Positions 34,280 through 53,900 of a stretch of 64,000 nt of DNA are shown piece after piece. The translations under genes and the position numbers were made by a program. The DNA comes from Aspidiotus rigidus (taxonomy: Eukaryota; Arthropoda; Insecta; Hemiptera; Diaspididae). The notes below the pieces were generated by a model. It saw nothing but the letters and a program-made list of their open reading frames with translations. It was not told the origin of the DNA and did no database searches. Positions within the stretch are counted from its first letter, which is position 1; each line of letters opens with the position of its first letter. The stretch lies in the NCBI GenBank assembly GCA_035079385.1, contig JAVHKY010000013.1, forward strand, positions 9,546,001-9,610,000. The letters are read 5' to 3'.

Positions 34280-36250
34280 AAGAAAACCTCGATTGGAAGG
34301 CACTGGAACCACAACAAACGCGGTACAAACGATTCCATACATTTTTGGGTCCTGCAGGTCTCCAATCTCCCCCAACGGTTAAAGGGGAGAGAGGCCCGCA
34401 ATAACGACAGCAGGTATATTTTATTTCTGCAAGCCCCAAAATGGTGAATGCATGTAGCGGGGGATGGGCGAACGAAATTCAATTTTTGCTAAACAAAATT
34501 GAGAAAAATGTGAACAAAATAACAAAAAAACCAATTTCGATCTAAAATCCGCATTTCTCCAGCCGTTTTTCCAGAATTTTAAATTATCCGCTCCTCAACA
34601 TCAGAACCCACCAAACTTGGCACGTTCCTAGGGCTGATTTACAATCAGTTTTCGAAGTATATCACGTGCATCACTGAGGGGCAAGCGCATTAGAAAAGTA
34701 GAAAGACACCGAGACCATGACAGGTATCCTTCATTACTTTGTCTCCTACATCTAGACGTGTTCTAGTCCTTAGGCCTTGGACAAAATTCAAACTGAAGTT
34801 TATCAGGGGAATTGTATTAATCTTTTCAATTTAAAACACCACCCTTTCTGGTGTTCTGAAGACTGAAAAATTTAGTGGGAAAACTAGATCTAAAATTATA
34901 CACGACACGTCTTTTCAAAATTTCGAGAGAAAATTGATAAACAGAGTAGCGTAACCAAATCATCGGTAAGTTTGAGAAATTCTTAATTGAATAGAAAGGC
35001 ATTCACATAGCGCAAAAATACACTTTAGGTTGGTATTTTTAGATCTCAAAAAGTAGATATAATCTTTTTCAATTTTCAACGGTGAAATAGCAATAAAATG
35101 AAACTAATTATCCTAACAAAACTAATTGTCATGATACACATAGTAGATAGTAATATTCCTGACCATAAATGATTGAGAAAATGTACAATTTTCAGAAGCC
35201 CGAGAACCGATGCCATAATTAAAAAGACAATGGTCCCGCTCTCGCGAAAATTAGAGGATGGCGTAGCAATAAACTCGATATTAAATTGCCTCGTAAATTC
35301 AAACGTAGACGTTTCTTAAAGAATCGGTCCGGACGAAATTCCAAATTCCTTAACCTTTAGAGAGCGATAGTTCAGCGTCTTTTCTCGCGCTCATTTCTAA
35401 ACGAGAGTTATTTCAGGAGAAACTACGTGGAATAGTTCGGATTCTAAATGAGAAAAAAAGAAAACTACGCTATACAAAAACAGCATAAAATTTCGCGACT
35501 CGGTAGCGTACAAAAGTTAAGACGAATAGCGAAGCCATAAGTAGGAAAATATTATTGGAAAGATTTTGTTAAACTTATTTGATGCATTTTCGCTCGCCTC
35601 TTAGATGTCGAAAGAAACGATCGTCGTACCTATTGGAAGTTATGGAAGGAAGGAAGGAAATATGGGAAGAAATGAAATTCCCTCGAACGAGAATATCGAA
35701 ATATATGCGTGCTAGTACGACGCGAAATATATTCGTATTTTATGGCAGTTCTTTTGTTTAGCTATGATTCTGAATAGAATACGTAGTTGAACAGATGCCG
35801 TCCCAACGGTATTCGTCAAATAACAGCGGAATATGAGACCATCAGTGTAAAACCATAAAATGAGAAATTATACTCACTGTGATTATAGGAAATTGTGATA
35901 CAATTATGAAGTACCCAATCTAAGATAAGGGGTGAAAAAAATCAATTATCTGTCTCTATGGACAAACCCTACGTGTGAAGGACCAACCCTCGGCAGACTG
36001 AATTGAAAATCGTATCCAGAACTGAGAGCCTGTTAAATATTCAATTTACTGAGAGAAAAAAAGCTGTTGGGGGGGGGGGAGTATCAGATACAATCAGTCA
36101 AAAAAACTGAGTTGAAAGAAACTAAGAGACGACGATGCAATGTCTGGAGAAGAGAGCGGAGAGAGTCGCATGGTTTTTAATAACATTCGCAAATTTCAAT
36201 TAGGCATTTTTCACTGGATGGACCTCGTACGACGCGAAAGCTGATGGAGG
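34280..36250. other. Gene-free stretch
   Basis: No recognisable gene or repeat. A G-run (36070-36079) follows at its right end. Short open frames are unconvincing. Confidence 0.4.
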
Positions 36251-36259
36251 AATGAAATA

Positions 36260-36640
36260 AGAAACAGGGTTTGAATCCTTGTGGAAGAACGGAGAGACCC
36301 ATGCAACGACCTGAAGCGAGAACCAAAGTGAGGAACATCCTGTTCGATCTGAGTGGGAAGCAACAGGAAGGTATAACCATTCACCGGAGAATTGCTTGGA
36401 GCTACTACATGGAAAATATTTCAATTGTGTACGCAAGGAGGTTTCTTCCCTCGCTGAAACTAACGCAGTGATCGGAAGTATAAAATTCACAACAGAACTA
36501 ACAGAAAAAGAAACCAACAAATACTTGAACCTGACGCTCACACTTGGAAGACCTACCAGATGTCATCATTCTCATGGATTCACATCACCATCATAAACAA
36601 AGAGTGGCTGCATCCCAGATCCACTCCCACCAAGCACAAT
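36260..36640 (+). pseudogene. Penelope-like RT remnant (PLE copy 3)
   Basis: The frame around 36396-36596 encodes 'AETNAVIGSIKFTTELTEKE' followed by 'TNKYLNLTLTL', matching the thumb motif of copy 2 ('IKFTAEKGND...LDLTLTL'). Flanking DNA is too decayed to read. The remainder to about 36640 ('caccatcataaacaaagagtggctgc') parallels the 'HHPRHKLAA' region of copy 2. Confidence 0.6.
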
Positions 36641-37600
36641 GAGTAAAGAAATTAAGGAACGAGTACCATCGTCTACTCAGCAGAATTACATAGCTTTCAT
36701 GCGAGAACACAACACAGAGGATCATCAAACAAATCAGCCTCCTTTTAAAAAAGAATAGATTTACTACAAAAACGAGGGCTGTTCATTTTTTTTAAAGAAA
36801 ATTTCAATTTATGCTTCAATTTTATCAATTATTAAAAGTGTTTTGTCTCGTACGTTTCATCTCAGTTTGGCATGCTCTTCAACGGTTTAGAATAAGTGCC
36901 TCACATTTCAACTCATTACCAAAAACTACAAGTTCTCGAATCGTTTCTCTAGACCAGAAAATATTATACATCTAATTTCAGTACCTATTTCTTTCGCTTC
37001 GATATTCGCTCGGGAACGTATATGATTCGACTCGAACAAAAGGTGTCTGCGACGTGCTCACGAAGGTACTCGAAGCCTCTTACGCTAATATACGATACCG
37101 GTAGCGAGACGAGCGACGAGAAGTTGAATACACGTTGCCATTGAGGCGAGCACTTGACGGCGTAAAAAATTCTCGAGAGTTCTTTATATTTCCGCATTAG
37201 GAAAAATTACACGGAAGTCTGACACCGCAATCGAATATAATTTAGATAATCGCTCTCGCTCGCTATTCACTCAGCCTATGTAGTCGTACGTGTAATCATT
37301 TTGTATTGATAAAAATGCTCCCTTTCAATGATACACGTAGAACTCGAGCCTACAGGAGGTAAGAAAATAGACGCACTCGGGCACGTGCGCGAATGTCAAA
37401 CTGATGCGCATTTTTAACCCACTATCCTCGAGGGGACGAATAAACGAACGACTATTCAACGAATGCACAAAAGCCTTTTAATCAGGTCTAGTGGAGGGCG
37501 TAGTAATTTACTTTATGTCATCCTTCGTTATTAGAAGAAAAACGCGAAACTAACATCGTACCCTCAGATTGGGTTCGGATTTTGACCGCACGATTACTAT
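36640..37600. other. Gene-free stretch
   Basis: No supported gene. It lies immediately downstream (minus sense) of the GTPase exon, so it should be intron sequence of that gene. Confidence 0.4.
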
Positions 37601-37775
37601 CGAGCTAATTCATTCGTTTTGAGGAACTTCCTCTATCTTTAAGGACCCCTCGCAATGTCGACTGAAAGAAGACGAAAAAGGATCCAACCACTTTCTCAAG
37701 CGAAGAATAGAAAAACGTCCACGAGCAATGTAATGTACCCTCATTAAAAATTCGAAATGAACGTAAATCACCTAC

Positions 37776-37913
37776 CTGTAGGAATTCTTTGTTAACGAAC
37801 CGATGAATTAGTGCCGTTTTTCCGCATTTACAATCGCCGACTAGGACAATCTTGCAATGGAAATCTTCCAATTCTTCCGGCGCCTCTGACGACGTTGAGG
37901 CAATCGGAAGCAT
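37776..37913 (-). CDS. Rho/Rnd-like small GTPase, first coding exon
   Basis: 46 codons from ATG 37913 to a GT donor (gtaggt) at 37775. After an acidic N-terminus (residues 1-18) comes 'HCKIVLVGDCKCGKTALIHR', a Ras-superfamily beta-1/P-loop of Rho type: G26-D27-C28-K29-C30-G31-K32-T33. The residue equivalent to Ras Gly12 is Cys28. Vertebrate Rnd proteins (GDSQCGKT type) also replace Gly12 and are GTPase-deficient, so an Rnd-like, constitutively GTP-bound protein is inferred. Switch I, switch II and the CAAX end were not found; they should lie on the minus strand at lower coordinates, behind a long intron or outside the window. Rho-family proteins act on the actin cytoskeleton at membranes. Confidence 0.7.
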
Positions 37914-38149
37914 GGCGGTAATTTAATTATCGGTGGCGACGGTAAATCAAATTAAACGAGTTGGGTATGTAAAAACGTCCAGACGAGCACGTGCCTTTTT
38001 TTCTTTCTCTCTCTCTCTCTGTGTCCTCCCACCTACGAGCGAACTCGTAAATATTCACGTTTTCACTCGCGCGCAACGAGATAAGCCAGGAGCAGGAAAA
38101 AGCACGCCGCAATGATGAACAGTCGAGTGGAAAGCGAGAAAGCACTGTG

Positions 38150-41100
38150 TTCGTACGTGGTATTGAACTCTACAGGTTAAAAGATGTGGCCAGCCAGCTT
38201 CATTTTCGGAAGCCGAGAAGCTGGCGCATGCGACAGATCGCGAACGGTAAAACGACGCGGTACAACGTGTAACTGTTTCTCAGTATCAATAACGACCACC
38301 CTTAAAATTACACTTTGATTAGAAGGAAAAATTTAGCAAACTTCGTGTTTTTTTCATCAAAAAGTTCTTAAATACTCACACGTAAAGATAATGAAGAAGA
38401 ACGACCTAGGGTACGGCCTGAACAAAAATAACTTTCTGAAACAAAAACTGCGAAATTAAGTCTATGTATTCTCAGGAAACTCTCGAATTTTCGAATTTTG
38501 ATTGAGTATAAAAATAGTTGACTTCGGGTAAAATAACCACAACTCTATCATCGTTTAGTCGCCACTGAGATTACTCTCACATTTATGGTATCACATTGCT
38601 AGGCATTTCATATGCTGGCCAGATCAATTCGATCCTAGTTAATTCTATTGGTCAATTACCGGTACCGGTACGTTAAGACATTTTTGAAAGTCACGGCGAG
38701 TCACCTGCCACAATTAGAAATCTACAGCACAAAGAAATATTAACGTACACCTATCTATCCCAACGACTTTAAAAAAATATTACGAAGAGGAATATCTCTC
38801 TCCAAACCGCTATTCTGGAAATTCATCAATATTTTTTCATACAATAGCAAAGTTTTATATTCCAACAGAAGAAGATCTCGAATTAAAGAGAAGAAAGGAT
38901 TCGGGAAAACGCTACGGATCCCTAAAGACTAGGTAAGGATACCGATACACTTTGATTGAACAAATGGCCGTCTCTACGATGAACACGGGTTTCATAACTA
39001 TAGTTAATCCTTCGACCATGTACAACATGAACTAATTTGAGTTTTGAGATTTCTCCAATTTTCAACGCTCGATCACAATTGTCGAACAATATTATACAGA
39101 GATCAAGGTTACAGCCAAGAGAAAAAGATGAGTCTTACCTAGCTCTTGGAGGGTGATGGACAATATCCTGCCTCATATCACTGATACTTCGTCTGAGTTC
39201 TAATTTATAGTTCACGATCCGGATCGTAATTCTGCGGTAATAACAAGGAAAAAGTTATACATACGGACATAATGCCAATCCTCTAAGGGTATTAAGGAAT
39301 CAAATCAAGATTTTAGCCCGATGCGTAGTTCTTGTTGCCTTGCCCTCTCACAAAGATACACCAGTAGTACCTACAGGAAGAAATTCTTCTAGCTTCAAAT
39401 TGATTGAAATAGTTTCCGAAATACAATCTAGAAACTTCATACCTGTATTGGGGTAAACATCAGCTAGGAGGTCACGGTGGTTCAATTCATAGCCTTCGCG
39501 GCATATTTCTACTGGCCATTGAAATTTTCAATCATCACAATCATATTATTGAGATGAATCTTCTGTCCTTGTCTTCCGGAAGATCTCAATGAGCGGTAGC
39601 CATATCTTCAACGTACCGGTATCTGAAAATAGTTGAGTAGGCGTATATCCTGTGATAAAGTTTGAACACAAACCTCAGAATTTGATACCTGTATTCTGGA
39701 AAATACTTCTCAATATGTTTCTAATGGATGCAATCTCACACTACCGGTAAGTACTAGAACTTCTCAATGAATGTCCACAAACAATAATTATAGGTATCCA
39801 CTGGAGCTAAATTGGTAACACAGAAACGTCACTGTGAGGATAGTGGCGGTAAATCAATTTAAACATTACACAAAGTGCTTATACTGAGCAATAAAAATTA
39901 ACAGCTAGGAAAAATAAGGAAAATGGAAAACATAATATTATAAAATGGCGGTATATGAATTTTGCTTCATGGAAGTTCCATAGAATTTTATTTAGACTCC
40001 ATCATCTCTTTGTACGACGTATAATTCGTCCCACAAACACCGCCGTACAAAACAGAATGGACATCATTCTGCATATCCACGATCTGCAGAAAAGAGATCC
40101 TTCAACTCCAACAGAAATATCCCTTTTCACTGGTTATTATTGTGCAGATACATCCATTCTATTTTGTATGGCTCTAGGGTGCTGCAACAGCTGCACTACT
40201 GCACTAGGTTGTTCGCGTGAGGATGCTCTACTAGGAGCGCTAAGAGTAGTACCTTTTTGGGCATTTACCATCAAATCCTTCAAGAAACTGGTATTCAGTA
40301 TTCAAATTTTGATGATGTTCGAGGAAAGTAAGGCGACTTTGTTTTTTTACATACACTTTTCCATAAGAAGAAAATTTGAATTTGATCAATATTTTGTTAA
40401 TAACTTGATAATATATTTGAAAAGGAGAATAGGTAGGTACCTATAAGTATAGAAACAAAAAATAATATATTTTTCGATAGGCTACTTGGAAACTTCCAGA
40501 CCTTGTTGTATGTACTAACATTAATTTTATTCCTTATCTATTTCTTGCCTTTGAACACTAAGTAACAAATGATCCATGATTGTGTACTTATTATTATGGG
40601 AATCGATAATGTTTTGAGAACCATCGCTGTATTAATAAGAATACTATCGTAGAATCTCTTGGCAATTGGCGTTCTATAGGCTTCTGAAAGCTAACTCGGA
40701 AAAAATTCAACGGACTCAGAAGAGTTTCTATACAACCGGAGTAGTCCTAGGAGAAATTTCAACTGTTGAGCTCTACCTATATAATAGGAAAGGGACATTC
40801 GAAAAATTCAACTATCGAAGGAGTTGAACCTAAAATCGTCAATATCAAGCTACACGTATAATGACAGAATGGAACTTGGAAAAATTTTAAATTCTGAACT
40901 ATTTATAAAAGGTAACCCCAAAAAATTTCAACTCTCGAGCAATACACAATAGGATAGGAATGTGGAAAACATTCAACTATGAAAAGTGTTAGATTTGAAA
41001 TTTCGACTCTCGCACTATATAGTATATGATAGGAGAGTTAGATTTAAAGATTTTTCCTGACCAATTGATTTGTTTCACCTTTGACTACCCACGCACTTGT

Positions 41101-41820
41101 ACTGTATGTATAAATTATGGGTTAATTAATCAAGTGGAGAGTAACTTCTCAATTCTTCGTTTCGATGGCGATTCAGGACAGATCCCAAGAGCTTGGTTAT
41201 GATATCTTCTTTATTTTCATGGTCTCCTCCTTGTCTGTTTCGTTCCTTGTTATTCTGTTTCCATTCTTTTCGAATTTTTTACATACCGAATAGGTAAAGC
41301 GGGGGGGGGGGGGGAAATTCGTGTATTACATTAATGCTTGATGAGAGATAGCATAGAATTGTTTTTGGCTCCATACCTGTTTCAAATTTAAAGAAAATAA
41401 TGTTTCAGTTACTATCATTATTTTTCTGAACAATAATTTCCATCCGGTGAAAATCTCAACACCTAAAAAATATAGCTTATTAGGGTATCCCTTCCAAAAC
41501 TCGCTACTTGCGCATTCTGTAGCGAGCCCATTTCAAATCTCAATTAGTAGCTACATCCGAGTAAGTTTGGACGCTCTCGCGTAAAAAATTTTTCTTAATA
41601 ATCAAAAAAATGCTAGATACAAATCATTTCAAACATTTACGCTAGCCATATTAATTACACTTCATCATTTTCTTACAATTAATAATATTTGATTCCTATA
41701 AAAATTTTCAAACAAATTTAAAATAAGAGCGCGACGAAGAATATTACAAGACAAAGAAAATAGGAACGTAAAAAATCTTATAAAATCACTAACAATAAAA
41801 ATAAAAACTTGTCTTTGAAC
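38150..41820. other. Gene-free stretch between GTPase and SMC3
   Basis: Contains 'taccggtaccggta' near 38656 and four to five copies of the dispersed 45-bp motif at 40740-41040. A G-run lies at 41301-41314. The 163-aa open frame at 39955-40446 has no recognised motif. The SMC3 3' UTR must begin here below 41823. Confidence 0.5.
40740..41045. repeat. Dispersed ~45-bp motif, four to five degenerate copies
   Basis: Head-to-tail degenerate copies ('gaaatttcaactgttgagctctacctatataataggaaagggac', limited here to its key words 'aaatttcaact', 'gagct', 'ataggaa', 'ggac'). Confidence 0.6.
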
Positions 41821-41822
41821 GA

Positions 41823-48271
<6,449 letters not shown>

Positions 48272-49171
48272 CGTAAACGTGAATCAAATGGATATCATCA
48301 AGGTTTCATAACTATCATTTTATGTCATAATTTGCGATGCCTCAACTCGTACAAGCCCAGAATAACATGGTTTAATGTAATTTTAAATACACTACAATAG
48401 CAGTTTTACTGTGGCTGATGCGAATAATTGTTTACCGAACGTTATGTTTCAATTCAAAACAGAAAGCAAGAAAAAATTACAGAATTTACGAAAGCATTCA
48501 AGTTCTTATTTTATCAATTTTGCTCATGAACAAAACAAAGTTCTACTTCCAGCAGTAACGGCATAAATTTCTTTCACTTCGATTTTAAAGTTACACTTGC
48601 CTACCCTGCCCCTGTTCACAACATCAACGCACGCCTTCACTTCAGTTCACGTCGTACACGTCATACACGTTCGAGGAGGTATCTGCAGAAAGAGCGTTTT
48701 TCTCATGAGAAATACGATGAGTGGACGCCCTTCTTGTAGATACCTTGTCACTACAATCATATGAAGTGAGTACACGACGCGAGAACGGTATCATTGACTA
48801 TAATTAATTAATTATATTCAAAATAATATACATATTATTATTATTAATAACTCATCATTGATTTTACTGTGATTTTACCTGATTTACCGTTAACGTTGAC
48901 CAATATTTTTTTTGGTTATAACTGTTATTTGACCAAAATAAATTTGAAGTGGCAAAAAAAAATGAAAAAATAAAAACGCGTTATAGACAAGAGTGCAGTT
49001 GTCTAGTTTGTCGTGCGGGTACTGAGAACTAACTGAGGTACAAACGGTAGTATAATATTGAATTATTTTCCAAATTATTAGATTTTTTGATTCATAATAT
49101 GTGTTGTCTTCAAACATTTTAACCATTATACTTAGTTGTATCCTAAAAGATAGTTCTTTAATTTTGAATAT

Positions 49172-50035
49172 GCGGATGCATTTACTATCTTGTTTTATGA
49201 GGGGGGTCGTTTTAAATTCTGTGTACGGAAACTAAACAATTGCAGAACAGAAAGTTGATGAATGCTGCATGGCAAAGTTTTAGTCCATAGCGTGGCGCCA
49301 AAAATTCATTTAGGTATTTATTCGAAGTTGTTTTAAAGTGCCATCCAATTGCTAATATTGCCAATAAATTGTTTCATTTGTTCGATTCTATTTTCCTATT
49401 TGAATTCTAGTTCATTTATTAATATTATTAGATGATATGTAAATGCATTGAGTACTTTTTTCTTTAATTATAATACAATTCAATTAAGGGAGTCGACAGT
49501 GAGAAAATTTTCATTGAAACTGTCTTCAAAATTCTTATCAAAAAGACAAGAAAGACTCCTGAAATTGAAATGAACTACCTATAAACAAATATTGCTGAAA
49601 CAAAATCTATTCTCTTCAATAACTATCTCACTCTCTGAATATAATGCCTTTCTTTTTTTTCCAACTAAGTTGTTTAAACCGCTCAATTATCACTTTATTT
49701 TTAAGTCGTTCATTATATTTTCCTATTTGAATTATAGTTGATTCATTACTATTATTACATGATATCTAAATGGATGGAGTAATTTTTTCTCCAACTATGT
49801 GTATTAATATGTACAATTCAATTAGGGAATATTGTTCTCAGTAACCGATCCAAAAAATATTAGAATAATCACTCCGTCGTTAAAAAAAAAAAAAAAAATC
49901 ATTTTTAAAATGTTTTTTCTTCTGTAAAATTTGATTTTTCGAACTTACGAGTTATTCATATCACACCAACTGCTGCAATCTACGGTGCGGTGTTACAATG
50001 TATCTTACAACTGTGTGTTGTCGTCTTTTTTTTTT
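49172..50035 (+). repeat. Direct repeat also found downstream of SLC18B1 (copy A)
   Basis: 49172-49465 matches 63519-63826 ('gaaactaaacaatt.cagaac', 'gttgatgaatgctgcatggc', 'ttaaagtgccatccaattgc'), and 49870-50035 matches 63830-64000 ('gctg.aatctacggtgcggtg'). About 85-90 percent identical by eye. Copy A has about 400 extra bases, part of which (49720-49815) is itself a second copy of the 'ttcctatttgaattatagtt' segment. Confidence 0.8.
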
Positions 50036-50529
50036 TTTTTCAGTAATATGGATGCTGAGTTATGAGTTGTCAATTTTTTGATTTCAAGTTGCTGATATAC
50101 TTACTTTGAAATATAATTATGCCATCAGCTGCCATAAAAAAAAAGATACATGAATACAACTTATTGGATTTTCAAAATGTTTGTCCATGGTATGGTATAG
50201 AAAACTTTATTTTCATGTATGATAGGAAGTTTATTATACCTTTCTCAAAATAATATCGAGCAGCAAATTCCTTAGGACAATTAATTAAAACTAAGAAAAT
50301 TAGTATATGTTTTATCGTAGGTACTAGCAAAATTTTCAAAATCGCTCATCTTTCAATCCAACTGTTTAGCTCTAGTTTTTGGGCCAAGTTGACATATATA
50401 GTGAAATTTGTAGGAAATTTGATGAGAAACAACTTTTGTTTGAAACTTTTTTTAATCTGGTGCTTAGTTTTTGATTTATTCTTAGAAAACTAATTTTTAT
50501 GGTACTTTAACGCGCTGTCCAGCCCGAAT

Positions 50530-50925
50530 GTGGTTATCATGATTATGAATTCGCTCTGAGACAGGTTTCACGAATTTAATAAACTGCACATCGTCGTCCT
50601 AACGATACATAGTATGATGAAAATGGGAATAATAGGCAAATTCTATTTCAAGGCCACGATATTGATTAATTCAAAACGAGTTTGTTCGATTTGTATCCAG
50701 TTGGTAAAGCGATATAGTTATGTGAGAAAGTATCGAAGCGTTAATTTTTTTATAATCATTTTCCTGCAAATATCTTACGGTTGGTTGTAAAGGGTACTGT
50801 ACGTGTACCGACACGATGTATTTTATACTCCACATCGTATTTTTCAATTTTTGTTTCCTATAATTTCTTACGAAGCACGTTATCCTCATAATCAAAATCA
50901 GTCTAATAATGTACGTGAGCTGAAG
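50530..50925 (+). repeat. SLC18B1 upstream segment, duplicated at 52.6 kb
   Basis: About 390 bp upstream of the SLC18B1 start reappear at 52565-52925 with about 75-80 percent identity by eye ('gagaaagtat.gaagcgttaatt', 'atttct.ac.aagcacgtta'). With exon 1 it forms a partial gene duplication; see the pseudo-exon entry. Confidence 0.75.
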
Positions 50926-50942
50926 ATCGAGGGATCATTATT

Positions 50943-53900
50943 ATGGAAACTAAATTCACGAGTACTCAGTGGATAATTGCATTATTATTAGTTGCTCTCT
51001 TCATTTTTATTTCCGCTGAAATTTCTCTGCAAGCGCCATTCTACCCAGCAGAGGTAAATTATGTTCAACTCATTATAATTACTTAAGAATTTCTTATATC
51101 CACAGAATTTACTGAGGTTGTTTCATGAAATAGGTGGTACTTTCGAGAAAAATTGCAAAAAATGCAAGAAAAATCATAAAAATGATATTTTTCTAAATTT
51201 CAAAGCATTGCTATACTACATCCTCTCACTCGAATGTCCTAGTATATCAGGTATGGGTTCATTTTGTAGAACATTTTACAATAGAAATTGGATTTAACAA
51301 TGGCCAAGGGGAATGATATTTCAATCGTTATAAACGGTTGATCGTTAAATCCAATAAATGATTATTTGGGCTTATTATATGCTAAAATTGATTACGTAAC
51401 CTATTCAAAATGTATAAAGACATCCCTGAAAGCTACATAACATAATATATTAAATGGAAGAGTTGATGGGAAAAAAAAAAAAAAAAAAACTGTATTTTAC
51501 ATACTTTGCTACCAGTCAAAAAAAAAAATCCATCGAAGGCTTAGGTACATAATGAATTATTGAATCAGTCTGAAATGAAAATTAAAGGAAAGGAAACGCC
51601 GCAACTTGAAGACATCGCGCGCTGTCGCTGCGGCTCTTCTGTCCGAGAAAACGTTAAATTCCAAAGAAGAATATCTTCTATTATTTAGATCACTTACAGA
51701 ATGGTGTCCTTCTTTCCACTTCCTTTCATCGCCGTTCTTAATGTGAGACGATGCATTTCCTTCTAATTCAACTCCTTAAAGATTTGTGTTTTTTTTTTCT
51801 CTTTCACCTCTTTTTTTTTTCCTCTTAGTTAACCTCCGTTCTTCAGTTTAGTTTACAACTAGGCTGAAAAGTCTAGATTCATACAATAGACCAGGCAGTA
51901 ATAAAACGGAGAATGTGTTTAAACATTTTGAACTATGCAGTTGTGAGGGAAAAGAAGAAGAAAAGAATTTTGTTGCTTTCTAAATCATTAATCAGGATCA
52001 TTTAGCCCGTAATTTTTGTTTGTGGGGACGACAAAAGCTATCGTTAATTCCGATGTACCTAACGTTGAAAGCAATATCGTAATACCTAACCAATATTTTA
52101 TAACATTGTGCCTTATGTAAATTGGCTGGGACTCGTATCGTTATTCGAAATTTATACTGTATTTAGAATATTGATGTATTTTTGTTCAACTGCTAATTCC
52201 ATTAGCAGAGAGGGCTATCATTCACCGTAATGAATTATACCCCAATATTCACGCATTTAATTGCGCATTTTTCCATTTTTTGCTTCGTATTTTTCTTTAT
52301 AAGTACCTACTACTAGCAAATTTTGTGAACTAACTTTCGGCTCACCCAGTATCAGGGCCTCCCAATTTTGTCCGCAATAACTTAGCCAAGTATTTTATTA
52401 ATGGATTGAAAAATACTCTTTACTCTTTGAGTATTTTTTAATTATATCGAGCCGTAACCTTTGGGACCGGATAAGTTCAGTTATTAATGGGTACTATATT
52501 ATACTCCTAGATAATGGTTGCATAATTATTATAATGCCATGTGAATATTATTCTTATAAATTTGCTCCACGACAGGTTTTGCGAATTTCAACTGCCCATA
52601 TGCCTAGGAATCATGGTGTGCTGAAAATGAGAACATAGGCATAGGCAAATTATTTTTTTAATGCCACGATGTTGGTTAATAGAACGAGTTTGTTAGTTTG
52701 GTCTTTTGCCTTCAATTTGTACATTGTTGATAGAGCGATTTAGCTATGAGAAAGTATAGAAGCGTTAATTGTTTTTAATAATTATTTTCCAGCGAATATC
52801 GTGGGCAGTGAAAATTTTACGGTTATAAAGAGTACATAGAACGTACACGTACACGGTGTTTTTTAGATTCCATACCGTATTTTCCAATTTTTCTTTCTTA
52901 TAATTTCTCACAAAGCACGTTAGAAATAATCCTTATCTATCTATCTATATCTATTCTATATTATAAAGGAGAAGACCGTTTTTTTTTAGATGAATAGGCT
53001 CCGTTCGTATGATACCAATTTTTTTGAAACTTCGAGTGTTATTAGATATTAGTGCAGAATCGCGAATAGGGGATTAAAAATAAAAAAAATTGCTTTTTAA
53101 AGCCGTGGCGAGGGATGAAAGTCAGGTGTTTCTGGCTGCATCTTTTCATCGTGAAGTGTGTAAGCGTAAATGGAAGTTTTTTACTTTGACGAAATTGGAC
53201 GAAATTGCTTGGAAATACGAATCGAGGGTCGATTGATGGCCGCTTATATAATTTCGAGCGTTTTACGGGAAACGTCTGTCTGATTCGCTAATTTCTATGG
53301 AAAAATATCACGATTTTCGTACGCTTGACTGATAGGAAACAAAATAGTTCGACAATCTACAATGGAATAAGAATTGAGTGCCGATGTGAAGAAAACAACG
53401 AGATCGAGGATCATTATTATGATTCACGAGTACCCAGTGAATAACTGCAATCTTATTAGTTGCTCTCTTCATTTTTATTTCCGCTGAAATTTCTCTACAA
53501 GCGCCATACGCGTCTAAATAAAAGTAAATTTTGAAATACCTAGCTAACTTCATTAGTAATCTCTTAATTCAAATTTAATTCTTATTATTTACCAAAATCT
53601 AGAAAAACAACTCCTCAAAATTGAATGATGTATGTAAAGTCAAAATAAATTGGCATAAAACTTTTCTTTTTTCGTAGGCCAATAACTAGCCAATCTCCAC
53701 TTCTACAAGATTGGGCCATCACTTCTCCCTTTATCAGACACGTACCTAAAACGTTATTAATTTTTCATCAAAATATGAGCTGACAGAAGGTATTTTTACT
53801 TTTTTAGTGAGTAGGTACCTAATTAAGATCCCAAATCAATGTTTGTACAGTAAGTAGGTGGGATAAAAGAAGCTCAAGCTTTTTGTTGATGCAAAATCAT

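Larger units (their letters stand above)
48272..50942. promoter_or_regulatory. Shared upstream region of divergent SMC3 and SLC18B1
   Basis: 2.67 kb between the two start codons must contain both promoters. 48640-48690 has several 'cacgtcgtacacg' E-box-like words. No convincing TATA box could be assigned. 49172-50035 is a repeat shared with the 3' flank of SLC18B1 (63.5-64.0 kb), and 50530-50925 is duplicated inside intron 1. Confidence 0.4.

Noticed and set aside
36271..36290. 'gggtttgaatccttg', which recalls a tRNA B-box
   Set aside because: No A-box at the right distance and no cloverleaf could be drawn.
39955..40446. 163-aa plus-strand open frame
   Set aside because: No recognised motif, no exon context and unremarkable composition. 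It is the longest unassigned ORF but remains consistent with chance.
48781..48860. Possible TATA/AT-rich promoter element upstream of SMC3
   Set aside because: The region is uniformly AT-rich and 500 bp from the start codon; no specific core promoter can be chosen.
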